Assembly: GCA_030063045.1 (NCBI GenBank)
Contig: JAQSEB010000145.1
Location: 930,001-994,000 of the forward strand
Source of the DNA: Pratylenchus scribneri
Taxonomy: Eukaryota; Nematoda; Chromadorea; Rhabditida; Pratylenchidae
Direction: 5' to 3'
Length of the DNA: 64,000 bases
Under the pieces are notes generated by a model, which searched no databases, was not told where the DNA came from, and saw nothing but the letters and a program-made list of their open reading frames with translations. How positions within the stretch are numbered: position 1 is the first letter of the stretch; the number at the start of each line of letters is the position of its first letter. A program made the translations under genes and the position numbers. Of the stretch, positions 12,540 through 25,345 are shown piece by piece.

Positions 12540-13560
12540 ATTGCTTGATTTCATCTTTTCTTTAATTTCTACCCAATTTCCCAACCTAAACATGTTTTGT
12601 CAGCAATATATTCTGCAGCAAAAATAAAACAATATAAGATGCAATAAAAACAATATGGAATTGCTTTCATAGAAAAAGGCAATTTACCTCTTATTCTTCC
12701 TTCCATTAATATTCTACGGACGCCACTGCCACCTGAAAAAACAGCCTCTGGGTATTTTGGATGGAAAAACGGGATTTTTTGGTTGACTTCATAATCGTCA
12801 AAACAACAACTTTTCCTTCCATTCAACGAATGGAAGATGGATATTTATACAAATTATTCAAGAACAACTTTATGAATTTCTCGGCATAAATTTATTTTAA
12901 TTGCTTTCATTTTCCCCACCTAAAAATGTTAGCAATATATATTATGCAGCAAAAATAAAATAATAAAATGCAATAATAACATTTTCTGCTGCTTTCATAA
13001 AAAGCAATTTACCTCTTCTTTTTTATTCCATTAATATTCTACGGGCGCCGTTGCCACCTGGAAAAACAGCCTCTGGGTATTTTGGATGGAAAAACGGGAT
13101 TTTTAGTTGGCTTCATAATCACCAAAACAACATCTTTTCCTTCCATTTTTGCGCAGTACTCAACAGCTGGTTCAACAAATGGAAGATGGATATTTATACA
13201 AATTATTCAAGAACAATTTTATGATTTTCTCGGCATAAATCTCTTCTTTAATTGCTAGTAAATTTCCCAAAACATATTTTATCAACAATATATCACTAAA
13301 CAAAACAATAAATGCAATAATAATATGTTAGGTTGCTTTCATAAAAAGCAATTTATAATACCTCTTCATCTTCCTTCCATTAATATTCTACGGGGCGCCA
13401 CTGCTATCTGCTACCTGCCTGGAAAAACAGCCTCTGGGCTTTTGGATGGATGGAAAAACGGGATTTTTTGGTTGGCTTCAATCATCAAAACAACATCTTT
13501 TCCATCCATTTTGCGCAGCAGCAGCTGATTCAACAAAGGGGAAGATTGAGAGGAGGTATC
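12540..13560. repeat. Three tandem copies of a ~345-bp segment
   Basis: Copies start near 12540, 12890 and 13245. Each has a CAGCAATATAT...GCAGCAAAAATAAAA start, then ATTAATATTCTACGG, then AAAAACAGCCTCTGGG(T/C)(A/T)TTTTGGATGGAAAAACGGGATTTTT. They have diverged by substitutions and small indels. Open frames inside them are inconsistent between copies, so I do not call a gene. Confidence 0.8.
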
Positions 13561-14310
13561 CGTTGGAAAATGAAGGGGCATGGAAGATGGAACTGGGGAA
13601 ATGAGCAGTCAAAAAAAATGTGCGCATTGGCGGCGAAGGTAAAGCCATTTGCGCGACTAGTTCTTCCCATTCCCATTGCCTTTATTAGCCTATTCCACCT
13701 TGGTCTTTTCGGTCCTTTCCCAGACAGCAGATTCACATTTGCTTCTTCTTTTGACGGCTGACTGAAACCCGCCAGAGCAGTCGCGCGGCTCTCATAGCGG
13801 AATTTCCCTCCCTTCATCCATCCCATTTTTTTCCTGCTTTTTTGCTGCTGTGACTACTATATAAGGGCGAAATATTTCCATTATATTAGCCATTCTTATC
13901 AAGGAGGAAAATCTTGCTTCATTAGTCCAAAATGTTCCCATCCCATATTTACTCCCTTTATTGTTGGACTAATAGGATTAGGCTGTAGAAAATAGAGAAG
14001 TATTTTATATATTTTCCCCATTTCGATCTCGTTAAGACAAAAAATTTAATTAAAAATGCAAAGCAACTTCTAATAAGTGAATAATTGTTACCCATTTAAA
14101 ACTTTCCAAGGCAATTGTTTTTCAACCCATCAAAAATTGGGAAAATTATAAGTGTATATTTTGAATAAATTATAGCTGATTTTGAGAGATTTAGGGAATT
14201 AAGAAAATATTTAGAAATTCCTTTTTCAAAGTCAAATTTCATCCTATCTGCTGGTGAAATTGGTCCTCAAAAATCGAGGGCTTGGAATTATTGAGATGGG
14301 ATTTTAAATA
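13561..14310. other. Intergenic region with a TATA-like element
   Basis: Contains an unusually GC-containing stretch (about 13620-13810) followed by TATATAAG at 13858-13865. This could be a core promoter, perhaps of the collagen at 15171 with a long outron, but no transcript start can be proved. Confidence 0.4.
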
Positions 14311-15064
14311 TTGGGTTGGAACATAATTATTGTCGCATTTTACATATTCCTTCAAAAATCTAGGAAAATTATTAAGAAAAAAATTTACTTTATTGATATG
14401 TTATTGACCCATTTGAGTACTAAAATTTGGCCTCAGAATGCTTAGGCCTAGGTTCGAATATTGTCGAGAAAAAAATTCCCAAAAGTGAGTGGTTCAAAAA
14501 TGGAAAAATTGGTTTTTCCGGTTTAAAACCGGTTCAGAGTGAGTGGCGACGAATTTATTGTGATCACGGTGTAGCTCTATCCTTTCTGCATCTAGTGCAA
14601 AAGAGCCCTTCAAAATTCATTCACTCTGTGATTTTTTACGAATTTTTAAATAAAGTGACCAAAAATTGTAAAAAGTGGCATTTTAAAGGGAAAAGGGGAA
14701 AATTTTCATTTTTTGGTCACTTAATTTAAAAATTCGTAAAAAATCACAGAATGAACGAATTTTGAAGGGCTCTTTTGCATTAGATGCAGAAAGGATAGAG
14801 CTACACCGTGATCACAATAAATTCGTCGCCACTCACTCTGAACCGGTTTTAAACCGGAAAAACCAATTTTTCCATTTTTGAACCACTCACTTTTGGGAAT
14901 TTTTTTCTCGACAATTTTCGAACCTAGGCCTAAGCATTCTGAGGCCAAATTTTAGTACTCAAATGGGTCAATAACATATCAATAAAGTAAATTTTTTTCT
15001 TAATAATTTTCCTTGATTTTTGAAGGAATATGTAAAATGCGACAATAATTATGTTCCAACCCAA
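14311..15064. mobile_element. 754-bp palindromic MITE upstream of a collagen gene
   Basis: Ends TTGGGTTGGAAC and GTTCCAACCCAA flanked by TA on both sides (14309-14310, 15065-15066), as in Tc1/mariner-type elements. The arms mirror each other over nearly the whole length, so near-identical open frames appear on both strands (14427-14729 plus, 14721-14948 minus); these are shadows of the palindrome. The right end lies 106 bp before the collagen ATG. Confidence 0.82.
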
Positions 15065-15149
15065 TAGAATAAATACGGTAGCTATAGCCCATGAATTGCC
15101 TATACCCTATATCTTATATTCATTTCACTTTAAATATTTCGATGAAGGA

Positions 15150-15159
15150 ATTTTTCAGA
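15150..15159 (+). promoter_or_regulatory. Candidate spliced-leader trans-splice acceptor
   Basis: ATTTTTCAG ends at 15158, 12 bases before the collagen ATG at 15171, with no upstream coding exon in frame. This spacing is typical of nematode SL acceptors. Confidence 0.5.
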
Positions 15160-15170
15160 AAAGTCCATAT

Positions 15171-16597
15171 ATGACCCAAACAATTCCATCCTATTCCGGC
15201 TCTCGGGCCTTGATCAGTGTTGGAATTGGTGGCACAGCTGTCATCATTTTCGGCACCCTCATCATTTGTGCCTCCCTCTTTCGGGACATCAATTCACTCT
15301 ACGATGAAATCCACGCGGATTTGGACGAATTCAAGGACATTGCAAATGATGCCTGGAGGAACATGATGAACGCTCGCCGTGGCGAACAATTCACCTCAAT
15401 TTTCCGTCAACAACGTCAAGCGGGCTATGGAGGCGAGGCACCGGTCAGCGGGGGAACCCAGGCAGCCGGAGGAGGCAGTCAATGCAATTGTGCCGCTCGA
15501 GCACAGAATTGTCCGGCTGGACCACCAGGACCTCCAGGTAAAAAATAAAATTTAATATTTAAATAATATTTTTTGACTTTTTTAGGACAACCTGGAGCAC
15601 CCGGAGAAAATGGTGAACCCGGTCAACCCGGCCAAGCTGGACAAGTTGGCACCGGAGAAATCAGCACACCCAAAGGCGAATGCATCAAATGCCCGGCTGG
15701 ACCAGCCGTAAGTCTTTTATAATTTCTATTAAGAATAAATTTAAAAATCAAAATAAGAAATCAGAATTAATTAAATAATCAGAATTACAAATCAGAATAA
15801 ATTTAAAAATCAGAAAATAATAAATCAGAATTAATTAAATAATCAGAATTACAAATCAGAATAAATTTAAAAATCAAAATTACAAATCAGAATAAATTTA
15901 AAAATAAGAATAATAAATTAGAAAAACTTAGTTAGAATTACAAATCAGAATAAATTAGAAAATAAATAAATGCCTCAAAAAAACAATTTTTGAATTTAGG
16001 GACCACCTGGCGGCAATGGACCTCCGGGCCCAGCTGGACCACCTGGCGAGAATGGACAGCCTGGACAACCCGGAAAAGACGTAAACAAATTTAAAATGAT
16101 TTATTTCATAATGAATTTTCATCATTTTAGGGACAACCCGGCCCACCTGGTCCAGCCGGAGATGCCGGTCCCAATGGTCAAGCTGGCCAACCCGGAACAC
16201 CTGGTCAACCTGGCGCACCCGGAACTCGTGCAGCCCCTAGTCAACCCGGACCAAAGGGCCCACCTGGCCCAGCTGGACCACCCGGACCCAATGGACAGCC
16301 CGGAGCGTAAGCAACAAAGATGCGGAAAATTTTAATCATTTTCCATCTGATTTCAGTGCCCCACCAGCCGGCCTTCCCGGACCCCAAGGCCCACCCGGCC
16401 CTCCAGGCCCACCCGGCAACCCAGGAGGCAATGGCCAAGCCGGATCCAACGGTGGCCCCGGCTCTCCTGGCCCAGATGCCGAATATTGTCCATGCCCACC
16501 GCGAACTGGCGAAGTTTCGGGCAAACCGGCGGAAGCTGGAGGCGCCAAGGGCGGCTACAAATTCCGGGCATTCCAAGCGGCACGTGCCCGTATTTGA
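15171..16597 (+). CDS. Cuticle collagen, complete 5-exon gene (328 aa)
   Basis: Exons: 15171-15537, 15586-15707, 16000-16080, 16131-16306, 16357-16597 (stop TGA). The N-terminus has the cuticle-collagen domain: a hydrophobic segment ([20 protein letters not shown]) followed by [20 protein letters not shown] and AWRNMM. A Cys pair (QCNCAA) precedes the first Gly-X-Y block, a [12 protein letters not shown] interruption follows, then long GQPGP/GQAGQ-type blocks, and the tail [12 protein letters not shown] before a basic end. This subgroup differs from the two collagens at the start of the window. Role: structural collagen of the cuticle. The ATG is chosen because it starts the hydrophobic domain and follows a TTTTTCAG acceptor. 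Codon use is richer in G and C than the flanks, as expected for a highly expressed collagen. Confidence 0.94.
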
Positions 16598-17423
16598 ATG
16601 GCGAAATGAAAGGGATGAAAATAATTTCCAGCAGAATAATCTTTTCTTATATGGAATTACATTTGATACCTTGGATTTATTCAAATTATATCCAATTTAC
16701 ATTAAATTCATCACAAAAATTGAAAGAATAAATTAATGGCATTTAATGTTCGAATTTTTTGCAAAATACCATTTTTAATTAGTCAATTAGCCATCTCCAC
16801 CTAGCCTTAACTACTAATTCTGGTTATCAGATCGGGATCGGGATGAATTAATGAAGGATAATGGGAATGAATATTGGCAATATCAGCAAGACAATTTTTT
16901 CAATTTCAATAGGCCAAATTCAACGGGAATATGAGAAAAACTAATCTAGTAATCCACAAACGAATCTTTTTAATAGAAAGCTCAAAACCTTTATTTTTCT
17001 CGCCATTGTAATTTTATCTATAAAAATTCTTTAAGCTGTCAATTTGAATTTTAATCAAAATCAATAAATTGATCAAATGTCAAATTGACTTTTTCTTAGT
17101 ATATTAAATAACTAAAAAATATAAACATTTATATTGAAAATAATATAAAATTTACTTTAAAAAATACTTGGAAAATAAAAAATATCCATTTAAATAAAAA
17201 AATTAAAAAGATAAATGATAGAATGTGGATTATAAAAAAAATGTTAAATAATAGATAGTTATGCCACTGTGGGAATAATAAAATAAAAAAAATTAGAATT
17301 CGGAGTGAAGACGAATAAAACCATGAGTAAAATAATTTGGGAAAAATTTGATGTTTCTGTTACTTTTCATTGGAAATTCGAATCGGAATATTTGAAATTT
17401 TATCATTGTTAATGCCTTGCTTC
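16598..17423. other. Convergent intergenic region
   Basis: AT-rich spacer between the 3' end of the plus-strand collagen and the 3' end of the minus-strand gene at 17424. No exon, repeat or hairpin was noticed. Confidence 0.5.
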
Positions 17424-20400
17424 TTAAGTGCTGATGACAATTTTTTTGGACGAATTTCCAGATCCAGTAGACCTTGAATTTAAATTGTTTCTTCCATCAT
17501 TTTCGGCAATTGAATTCTCGTCCACTGGCATTTTTCTTTTTCTCGATTGTCTTGATGGACCAGCTGAATTATTTTTTAAAATAATTAATTTTAAAATCTA
17601 ATGGAACCTTCACTATTCGCTATTTTAGAAGGCCAATAATTGTTCGAGACAAAATTTCTTCTGAGTTGGTGAACAGTTTTGAATGATTTTGTGCGAAAAT
17701 CCAACATTGTAGTGGCATCATACGGATTTATAATTGTTTTGGTGGCCAAATGATTTGCTGCCAGTAAATTTTTTGTGATTTTTTTGTTCTCCTTTCCCTT
17801 TTTAATAATCAAATTTTCCAAATCCAACAATTCTTTTTCCATATTATTCGCAATATCATCGATTGGCTTATTTAAATTTGGCAAATTTTTATGGATCATT
17901 GATCTTTTTCCTCTTTGTTCATTTCGAGACTTAATATATTCTGGAAATTTTTAAAATTAGGATAAAATTGATTTTTTGATTTGTTAAAATTTTGTAAATT
18001 TTTTAATTCCATAGAATTTTTGGTACTTTTCAGTTATGGGACTCTAAAAAAGTCATCAAATAAATTATTAAAAATGCTTATACTAGGAGTAATTTTGGGT
18101 GCTGATCATGAACCTGCACTTGAAATTAAGCAATACTTTGAAGACTTCTTTTAAGATTACTATGACCGAATCCTTAGGCATAATTCTAGCCTAATAAGCC
18201 GAAATCCTAGCATTACATGTGATTAATAAAAATCGTTATAACATTTTTTACTTTTGAATTTTATTATATAAACCCAAAGAGAGATTTTTGATTAGCTCAT
18301 CAAGAGAATACGTAGTTTGAGCCATAATTTGGCCAAAAAATTTAACACCCTTTTCTCGAGTTTCTTTTCCAAAGGGGGGCCCTTTATTTTTCAATTTCAA
18401 AAAACTCGCGCAAATGATATGATAAGCAGAAAATAAGCTCACATATCACATTCATGATCAGCATCCAAAATTACCTCTAGGAAGCGTTTTTTTTTAATTT
18501 TTATTGAATTTTTTTTTTGAGAGTCCCATAACCAAAAAATACCGGGTTTTAAAAATGTTAATTTAATTTTTATTAGTCCATAATTTCATTTTTTTAATTT
18601 TTCTGATTTTCATTTTCATTAAAATTTACCTTCTTGTGCTTTCAAAATTTCCTTTAAATAATATTCATTCATCAATTTCCTTGTTTGAATCAATGAATTC
18701 TCAATTTCCTTGCTCTTAGTCTCCTCATATACCTCATTCTGGAATATTTTCTCTAATACATCCAAACGGAAACGTTGAACATTAAAAATTTGCCATTGCA
18801 AATCTCGATAGATATGCGCAAATAAATAGATCTGATGAGATTGAAATTCGGTAAGATTTTGAATTAAAATTGGAACAATTTATTATTATTAAATTTTATG
18901 TGGATATATTTTTGTCATATTCATTTATTTCAGGATTGCCAGAGTGGTATTTTATTTAAAGATTTTTTCTTTCTCAAAAGTGATGATGATGACCCTTATC
19001 CATTTATTATAAATTTTCAATTTTACGAAATTCTTTATTTTTATCCCTAAATCTTTATTTCAAAGTCAATGTACTTTATTTCGAAAAAAAATCAGGCAAC
19101 CCTAATTTATTTGGGCTGTACGACAATTGGGGATCAGCAATTGGGGACGCGACAATTGGGGACGACAATTAGGGACGACATTTGGGGATGCGACATTTGG
19201 GGACGACGATTGGGGACGACAATTGGTGATGCGACAATTGGGGATTGTTTTTTTTTTTTGAAAAAACAAAGGAAAAATTAATGAAATCAAGCTAATAATA
19301 GGGCATTCAATGCTTCTCTATGGGTTTTGCTTGAATATGTAAAAAATTTTGCACGAAAAACATTTGAAAATCACAAAAGTCTCTTTCTGAATAAAAACGT
19401 AAATTTTTTGCCGAAATTATACATAAAAGACACGTCTTACTTCTTTAAAATTCTTTTTCTGCTTCAAACCCTAACCCTATTCTAACCCCTAACCATAAAT
19501 CCTAAGCTGCAAACCTACTTAATCCTAGTTATATCTAGGAAAATAAAAATGGCAACTTTTTTTTGAATTTTATTTTGAAACCGATAGCAAATTTCAAAAT
19601 CGATAAGCATTGAATGCCCTATTATTAGCTTGATTTCACTAATTTTTCCTTTGTTTTTTCAAAAAAAAACAATCCCCAATTGTCGTCCCCAATCGTCGTC
19701 CCCAATTGTCGTCCCCAATCGTCGTCCCTAATTGTCGTCCCCAATTGTCGCGTCCCCAATTGCTGATCCCCAATTGTCGTAATGCGTTTATTTGTACTTA
19801 TTTGGTTCTTATCCTTATCCATATCCAAGAAATTTACTAGATAAGAATTTTATTAAAATTCCGGAAAAAGATGTGCATATAAATAAAAGAATGATTTTAT
19901 TTTTTGATCTTGAATTATGTCCAATTGCGGGATTATTTAGCGAGATTTTGGCGACCTCTAAAAAGGCATTTATTGAATTAAAAAGAAAGGGCCAAAAGTT
20001 CAATCTTTTGTACTACTCTATAACCTTTAACATGTTTTTGGGTACATCGGGCTCAATTTTGGGCAGCTCAACTTCAACAATTTTGTTACGTTGTTGCACG
20101 CAATATGTAAATTGCTCATGGGAATATTGCAAATAATCCTCTTCTTCATCATTCAATTTCCTTTTAATAATTAGTTTCTTATTCAACATGGGCAATATAT
20201 CAATTTGCTTAAAATAAAGCCCATTGGCATTTTTGCGTATTGGTAATAGTCGGAATCGAATCTGCAAGAGTGAAATTTATTTCTTTCTGAAATTTAAATT
20301 TGATATAATCGAATTTAAAGGAACGGATTTATATTTTATATTGAGAGGAAAAATCCCTAAATATTTATGAAAATATTAATGATAAAATTGCAAAATATTG

Positions 20401-21279
20401 ATGAAAATGGCATAATAAAGGTAAAAGATTAATAAATTATTAACGAAAAATTTTTAAAAACATTTTCAAAAAATTTTTCCTTCTCACAATCACAAATTAT
20501 TCACAATTAGAAATTTTTATACATAATAAAATTCATTCCCAAAAAAGCAATTTTTTATAAACGTCAATAAATTTTTCAAAAATTGATAAAAATGTTCTTT
20601 TTTAAAAATGCCAATTTTAATTTTTTCAAAGAATTTATATTTTTTTCAAATTTTTTTCCAAAAATTAAAATTTATAAAATTCTTCCAAAAATATAAAAAC
20701 ATTGACGAAAAATGCAAAAATTGTCATTTTTCCAATAACACATTCTAAAAAAATATATATTATTATTTTTTCTAAAATTACGAATAAATTCTCGAAATTT
20801 AAATTTATATTTACCTCCCCTGTCTCAATAAATTCGATGCGCTATTCCAACCAAATTTCCGGTAATTTCTTAACAATTTCCTCTTGATGGTCCATTGGTT
20901 TTAGATCCAATTTTAAATTCATCATTTTGAAATTGAACCATTCATTAGGCAATTTTTCAAATGTGAATTTGTCAAATTTGGAATTGTTTTCCTCAATTTG
21001 GCCCTTCCAATTTGAGTCGTCTCTTTTTTCGTTCCAATCAGGAATAAAAGTACGCAATTCCAATTTGAAATGGGGAGGCCGATTCTCTGATGAGTTAATT
21101 TTCTCATAGAGAAAGGCATATTCCGGATTGTGTTCCACCCTTTTAATTTTTACTTCCACATTGAAAAAAGGATTCATGTTGGTGGCCTCAACGTTGACAG
21201 CGGCGGATTCAACCATTGCATAAATTTGTGGAAAATAATTGAATGAATTGATAAAGAGAAACCAAAATAACAAATTCAT
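17424..21279 (-). CDS. Secreted protein of unknown family with in-frame TAG
   Basis: Minus-strand exons: 21279-20815, 20261-20025, 18831-18630, 17940-17608, 17563-17424 (stop TAA). All phases fit, giving 458 residues if the internal stop is read through. The N-terminus MNLLFWFLFINSFNYF is a signal peptide. The rest is charged and partly helical, with a basic C-terminal RQSRKRK cluster and a Ser/Asn-rich tail. No domain is recognised. In exon 1 a TAG (20842-20844) interrupts an otherwise continuous frame: LPEIWLE, stop, RIEFIETGE, then a good donor (GAG|GTAAAT) and in-phase splicing to IRFRLLPIRK. It could be a pseudogene, a nonsense allele, a one-base assembly error or readthrough. Two introns carry foldback elements. 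Confidence 0.75.
18022..18544. mobile_element. Foldback element in intron
   Basis: Imperfect inverted ends (TTATGGGACTCT left, AGAGTCCCATAA right) and inner inverted copies of GTAATTTTGGGTGCTGATCA. The same inner motif occurs at about 23448. Exact ends and target duplication are unclear. Non-coding. Confidence 0.6.
19121..19779. mobile_element. Palindromic MITE with GACAATTGGGG arrays in both arms
   Basis: Flanked by TA on both sides (19119-19120, 19780-19781). Each arm is an array of ACGACAATTGGGG-like units in opposite orientation, followed by mirrored sequence reaching AATGCCCTATTATTAGC. The centre contains AACCCTAACCCTATTC. It lies in an intron of the minus-strand gene. Confidence 0.8.
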
Positions 21280-21979
21280 TTTTAATCTATGGTAAATATT
21301 AAATAAAAATAAGGAAAAAAGGCAAAATTTGAATATTGCTTAAGGCTAAATCAAACAGTGAAAATTAAAACTTGAATTTGTAAAATAAATAAAAATTTTG
21401 GATTAATTATGGGATCGATGTCTCAGAAACGTAATTTGCGAAGCAATTAATGGAGTAAATGCAGAATTTTGCCTGAAATGTCCCTCAATATAATTGCTGT
21501 CCACTTCGTCATATCCCGAATTTTCTATCCCTCAAAATCCATTTCAGTCAGACATCCTCCACCAATCTTCTCACATGATGTCCTCCATTCCGATCCATCC
21601 AAGGACTTCATTTGGCCAAACCATAGGCATAGAGAGGGGCCAAAGTGCTGTCAATCAATAGGTTCACCAATAAATTATGGAATATGAAGGAAATGATTGC
21701 CTGAATTTGGCCAAAATAAAATCGCAAACTCCAAAAATCTGATGGAACCCGAAGGGGAGGGGGTCAGCTGAATCGATTGATTTTAATAAAATTGAGATTT
21801 CGGGAAAATAAACGGATTTTATGATAGAAGGAAGATTATGGAAAAAAAGAATGGGTTTACGGATTTTTTGTTTTAAAATAGAAAAAATCTGAACAAAATA
21901 AAATGAACAATAAATTTGGTGCCTACTAAAGTTTTTAAGCTCTTTCGAATTTTTAAAAAAAAACCATATATTTCCCAAG
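21280..21979. other. Intergenic region
   Basis: Upstream of the minus-strand gene starting at 21279. Mixed AT-rich sequence with no supported exon; it includes the left target duplication of the next element. Confidence 0.4.
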
Positions 21980-22365
21980 CGGAGCGGGACGTTTTGTGGC
22001 GCGGCCGGTTTGTGGCGAAAGCTAATAGCTCAGCGCCTAATAAATGTTTTCGAATGTTTTTTATATCATTGAATAGAGCAAAAAATTCTCTATCAGCCCA
22101 TATAAAAATCAAATTACAAAACATATTTTCACATTTTTTAAAAATCAAAAACCTTCAAAATTGACACCATTTTGCCCACTTTTATTCAATAGCTCATAAC
22201 TTTCTCTAATTTGAATAATATAAAATGATTTATATATCATTAGATAGATAATACATTGCTCTATCAAATGAATATAAAACATTCCAAAACTGTTCAGATT
22301 AAGATGAGTTATAAAGCAAAAACTAGTTCGCCACAAACCGGCCCGCCACAAACCGTCGCATACCC
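21980..22365. mobile_element. hAT-like MITE, 8-bp duplication TTCCCAAG
   Basis: Exact duplication TTCCCAAG at 21972-21979 and 22366-22373. The roughly 38-bp terminal repeats contain two copies of GGTTTGTGGCG-like sequence per end. The arms are similar but diverged. No coding capacity. Confidence 0.82.
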
Positions 22366-22639
22366 TTCCCAAGATACGCAATTTAATTTTGTTCTTTATT
22401 TCAAAAACTAATAAATTTAATTCTATTTCCCATTAGCCTATCTTTCCAATAAAATAAATTTATTTCGAATAATTAATCTTAATCACTGAATAATTTTGCC
22501 AAGCTCTAATGTTTAATTTTGATTTTCTGGCAGAATTTGTTCCCATGGAATCCATATTTTTAGACATCCATTTGGCCCTGGATTCTCACATAACCAATTT
22601 CCACGGATTCAGAATGCCAACCTATTTTCATTTTTCTAT

Positions 22640-25345
22640 CTGCTTTATTATTTTAGCGAAGTTATTTCCATCAAGCCGCGCGCATCCATCTCCATTCTCC
22701 ATCATCCATCGGTGGGAAGCTGTCAACGATTTCGGCAATTTCCCATTCCCAGAGGCTTCTCCTATCTTGCCGGGCAAAATGCCGCACTTAATAAAGCATT
22801 AAGCCCATAGAAATCAACAACAAAAAATCAATCAAATACTGCGCGCTTCAATCCATGGTGCCACGATTTTTGATGGACATCTCACTGCGCTATTTTCTTT
22901 TTAATTTTCTCTGATCACCAATCTAACCAATGAAATGCCCGCCCTATCGCGCGCATTCAATGTGCCTTCGGCGTTTATTAACCTCTTACTGATCACTATT
23001 GCCTTATTGTTTGCCTCGATCTTGGCCATTTTTCCATACTATTTTCCTATATTATTTCTAGCGCTATTCCAAGAAAAGACGCGCATTCATTATCCATCAA
23101 AGAAGCCGTCAACAATTTCGGCACTTTTCCATTCCCAGGCTTTACCTTTCTTATTTTCTTTGCCAAGAAAATGCCGCTACATAACAACAAAAATCAATCA
23201 AATGCCGCAAGCTTCCATGCATGATGCCACGAATTTTGTGATGGTCCTCTCTCGACGGCTCTACCCCGAAACATCCAAAAGACGAAACATCCAAAGGACG
23301 AAACATCCAAAAAGGGAAAATGAGACGAAACATCCAAAGGACGAAACATCCAAAAGACGAAACATCCAAACGTCCAAAATGTCCCGAAACATCCATTTTA
23401 TTTTTTTTTATTTTAATAATAAAATGTTTAAAAAATACATTTCAGGGGTAATTTGGGGTGCTGATCACGATTTTGATGTCCATTTTGCTGTATTTTTTAA
23501 TCCAAAAATTTTTTTGAAAAATCCCACTAAATACCTTGGTCCCCCCTATGCTTTTCATCCGAAATTTCAAAATGACTTCCAAATGGCATGTTCTATATAG
23601 CATTGGATAGAGCTCGTCAAGCTGATTGGTAATACGAAAAGATTTTTCGAATTGGTCCACAAATAAAGAAGTTATAGCCACCAGAAAATCCGAAATATGC
23701 AAATTTCCAGCGCAGCTAACTCAGCAATTTACCAGCCAAATTCAATGTTGTATAGCTCATTTGAAAGAGGAGAAAAAGGGCTACAAAATTTCCTAGAAGC
23801 ATTTTATTCCGTTGATCTCAGCCGAAAATTTGACTGGGCATATTTCAGTTTTTCCCACTATGGCATCCTGATTCAAATGGTTGCCATCTCTGCTTGTTCG
23901 TTGCAACAATTGATAGATCTCGACGAACTGATTACGAAAATATTTTAAATTTCATGAATTGATCAAGAAATAAAAAAGTTATGAGCTTTGAAAAATTAAA
24001 AAAATTGAGAATACCATATTTATTATTTTTGCTAATTAATTTTTTTAAATAAATCTTTAGAAGCTTGATTTGGCCAAATTCTGATGCAGCTCATCGAGAC
24101 GAATCGATTAACCTATCATTTGAATATGTTCAAATCAATTTTTATTGTCAAATAAAATTTTGGATGTTTCGGGACATTTTGGGCGTTTGGATGTTTCGTC
24201 CATTGGATGTTTCGGAATTTTTTCTCCTTTGGATGTTTCGTCCAATTTTCCACTTTTGGATGTTTCGTCTTTTGGATGTTTCGTCCAATTTTCCACTTTT
24301 GGATGTTTCGTCCTTTGGATGTTTCGTCTTTTGGATGTTTCGTCCATTGGATGTTTCGGGGTGTAGCGCTCTCGACACTATTTTCTTTTTATTTTTCTCT
24401 GATCGTCATTCTACTCAATGAAAGGCCGCATCGCGCACGCCTTTGTGCCTTCGGCATTTATGAACCTCTATATGATCTATTATTGCCGTATTATTTGCCT
24501 TGATAAAGCCTATTTTTCCATACTATTTTCCTATTTTTTTCTATATTATTTCTAGCGCTATTCGAACAAAAACCGCGCGCATCCGCATTATCTATTGAGG
24601 GAAGCTGTCATCAATTTCGGCATTTTCTCATTCCAAGGCTTCACCTTTTTTGCCGGGAAAATGCCGCTCAATGAAATAACAAAAAAATCAATCGAATGCC
24701 GCAAGCTTCCATACATGATGTCGCGAATTTTGATGGACCTCTCTCCGCACTATTTTCTTTCTATTTTTCAAATATGGCCATATATAACATTGCACTATTT
24801 TCCTTTTTATTTTTCTCTGATCGCCAAATCCACCAAATGAAAGGCCGCATCGCGCACGCCTTGAATGTGCCTTCGACATTTATGAACCTCTGAATCTCAA
24901 CACTATTGCCTTATTATTTGTCTCGATCACTCCACATTTTCCATACTATTTTCCTATATTTTCTAGCGTTATTCCAAGAAAAGTCGCGCAAGCGTTGCGC
25001 ATCCATCGGCGGGAAGCAGTCAACAATTTCGGCATTTTCCAATTCCCATAGGCCTCACCTATCTATCCCTCCGGGAAAAGCCGAGAAAAAATGCCGCTCA
25101 ATAACAACAAAATCAATCGAATGCCGCATCTTCCTCTATATAGTGCCACGATTTTGATCGGCTTCATTGCGCTATTTTCCTTTTTAATTTTCTCTGATCA
25201 CCAATCTAACCAATGAAAAGGCCACCACAATTCATCCAATGAAAGGCCCCATCGCGCACATTCAATTTTTCTTCGGCATTTATGAACCTCTCACTGATGA
25301 TCTATTATTGCCTTATTATTTGCCTCGGAGCGTACAGCGTACCTC
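22640..25345. repeat. Degenerate ~400-bp tandem satellite
   Basis: About four to five copies share blocks such as CATTCAATGTGCCTTCGGC, TTTCCATACTATTTTCCTAT, TCAACAATTTCGGCA, AAAATGCCGC and AAAATCAATC(A/G)AATGCCGC. One copy is split by the 1.1-kb element at 23257-24368. Open frames do not persist between copies. Confidence 0.75.
23257..24368. mobile_element. 1.1-kb MITE with GAAACATCC arrays, 8-bp duplication
   Basis: Exact duplication CTCTCGAC at 23249-23256 and 24369-24376. Ends match over about 20 bp with core ACCCCGAAACATCC. Both arms are arrays of ACGAAACATCCAAA-like units, inverted relative to each other, and the centre shares GTAATTTGGGGTGCTGATCA with the element at 18.0 kb. The sequence either side joins to match neighbouring satellite copies, confirming insertion. 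Confidence 0.85.

Noticed and set aside
14427..14948. Near-identical ~75-100-residue open frames on both strands (MASECLGLGS...)
   Set aside because: They are mirror images within a palindromic MITE; openness on one arm forces it on the other. No splice or start context.
19792..20136. Plus-strand frame (ILFFDLELCPIAGLFSEILA...)
   Set aside because: It overlaps the well-supported exon 20261-20025 on the minus strand and has no splice partners or recognised domain.
22935..24503. Open frames with KHPKDETSKRRNIQ or WMFRPLDVSS repeats
   Set aside because: These are translations of the GAAACATCC arrays in the arms of a MITE with an 8-bp duplication.
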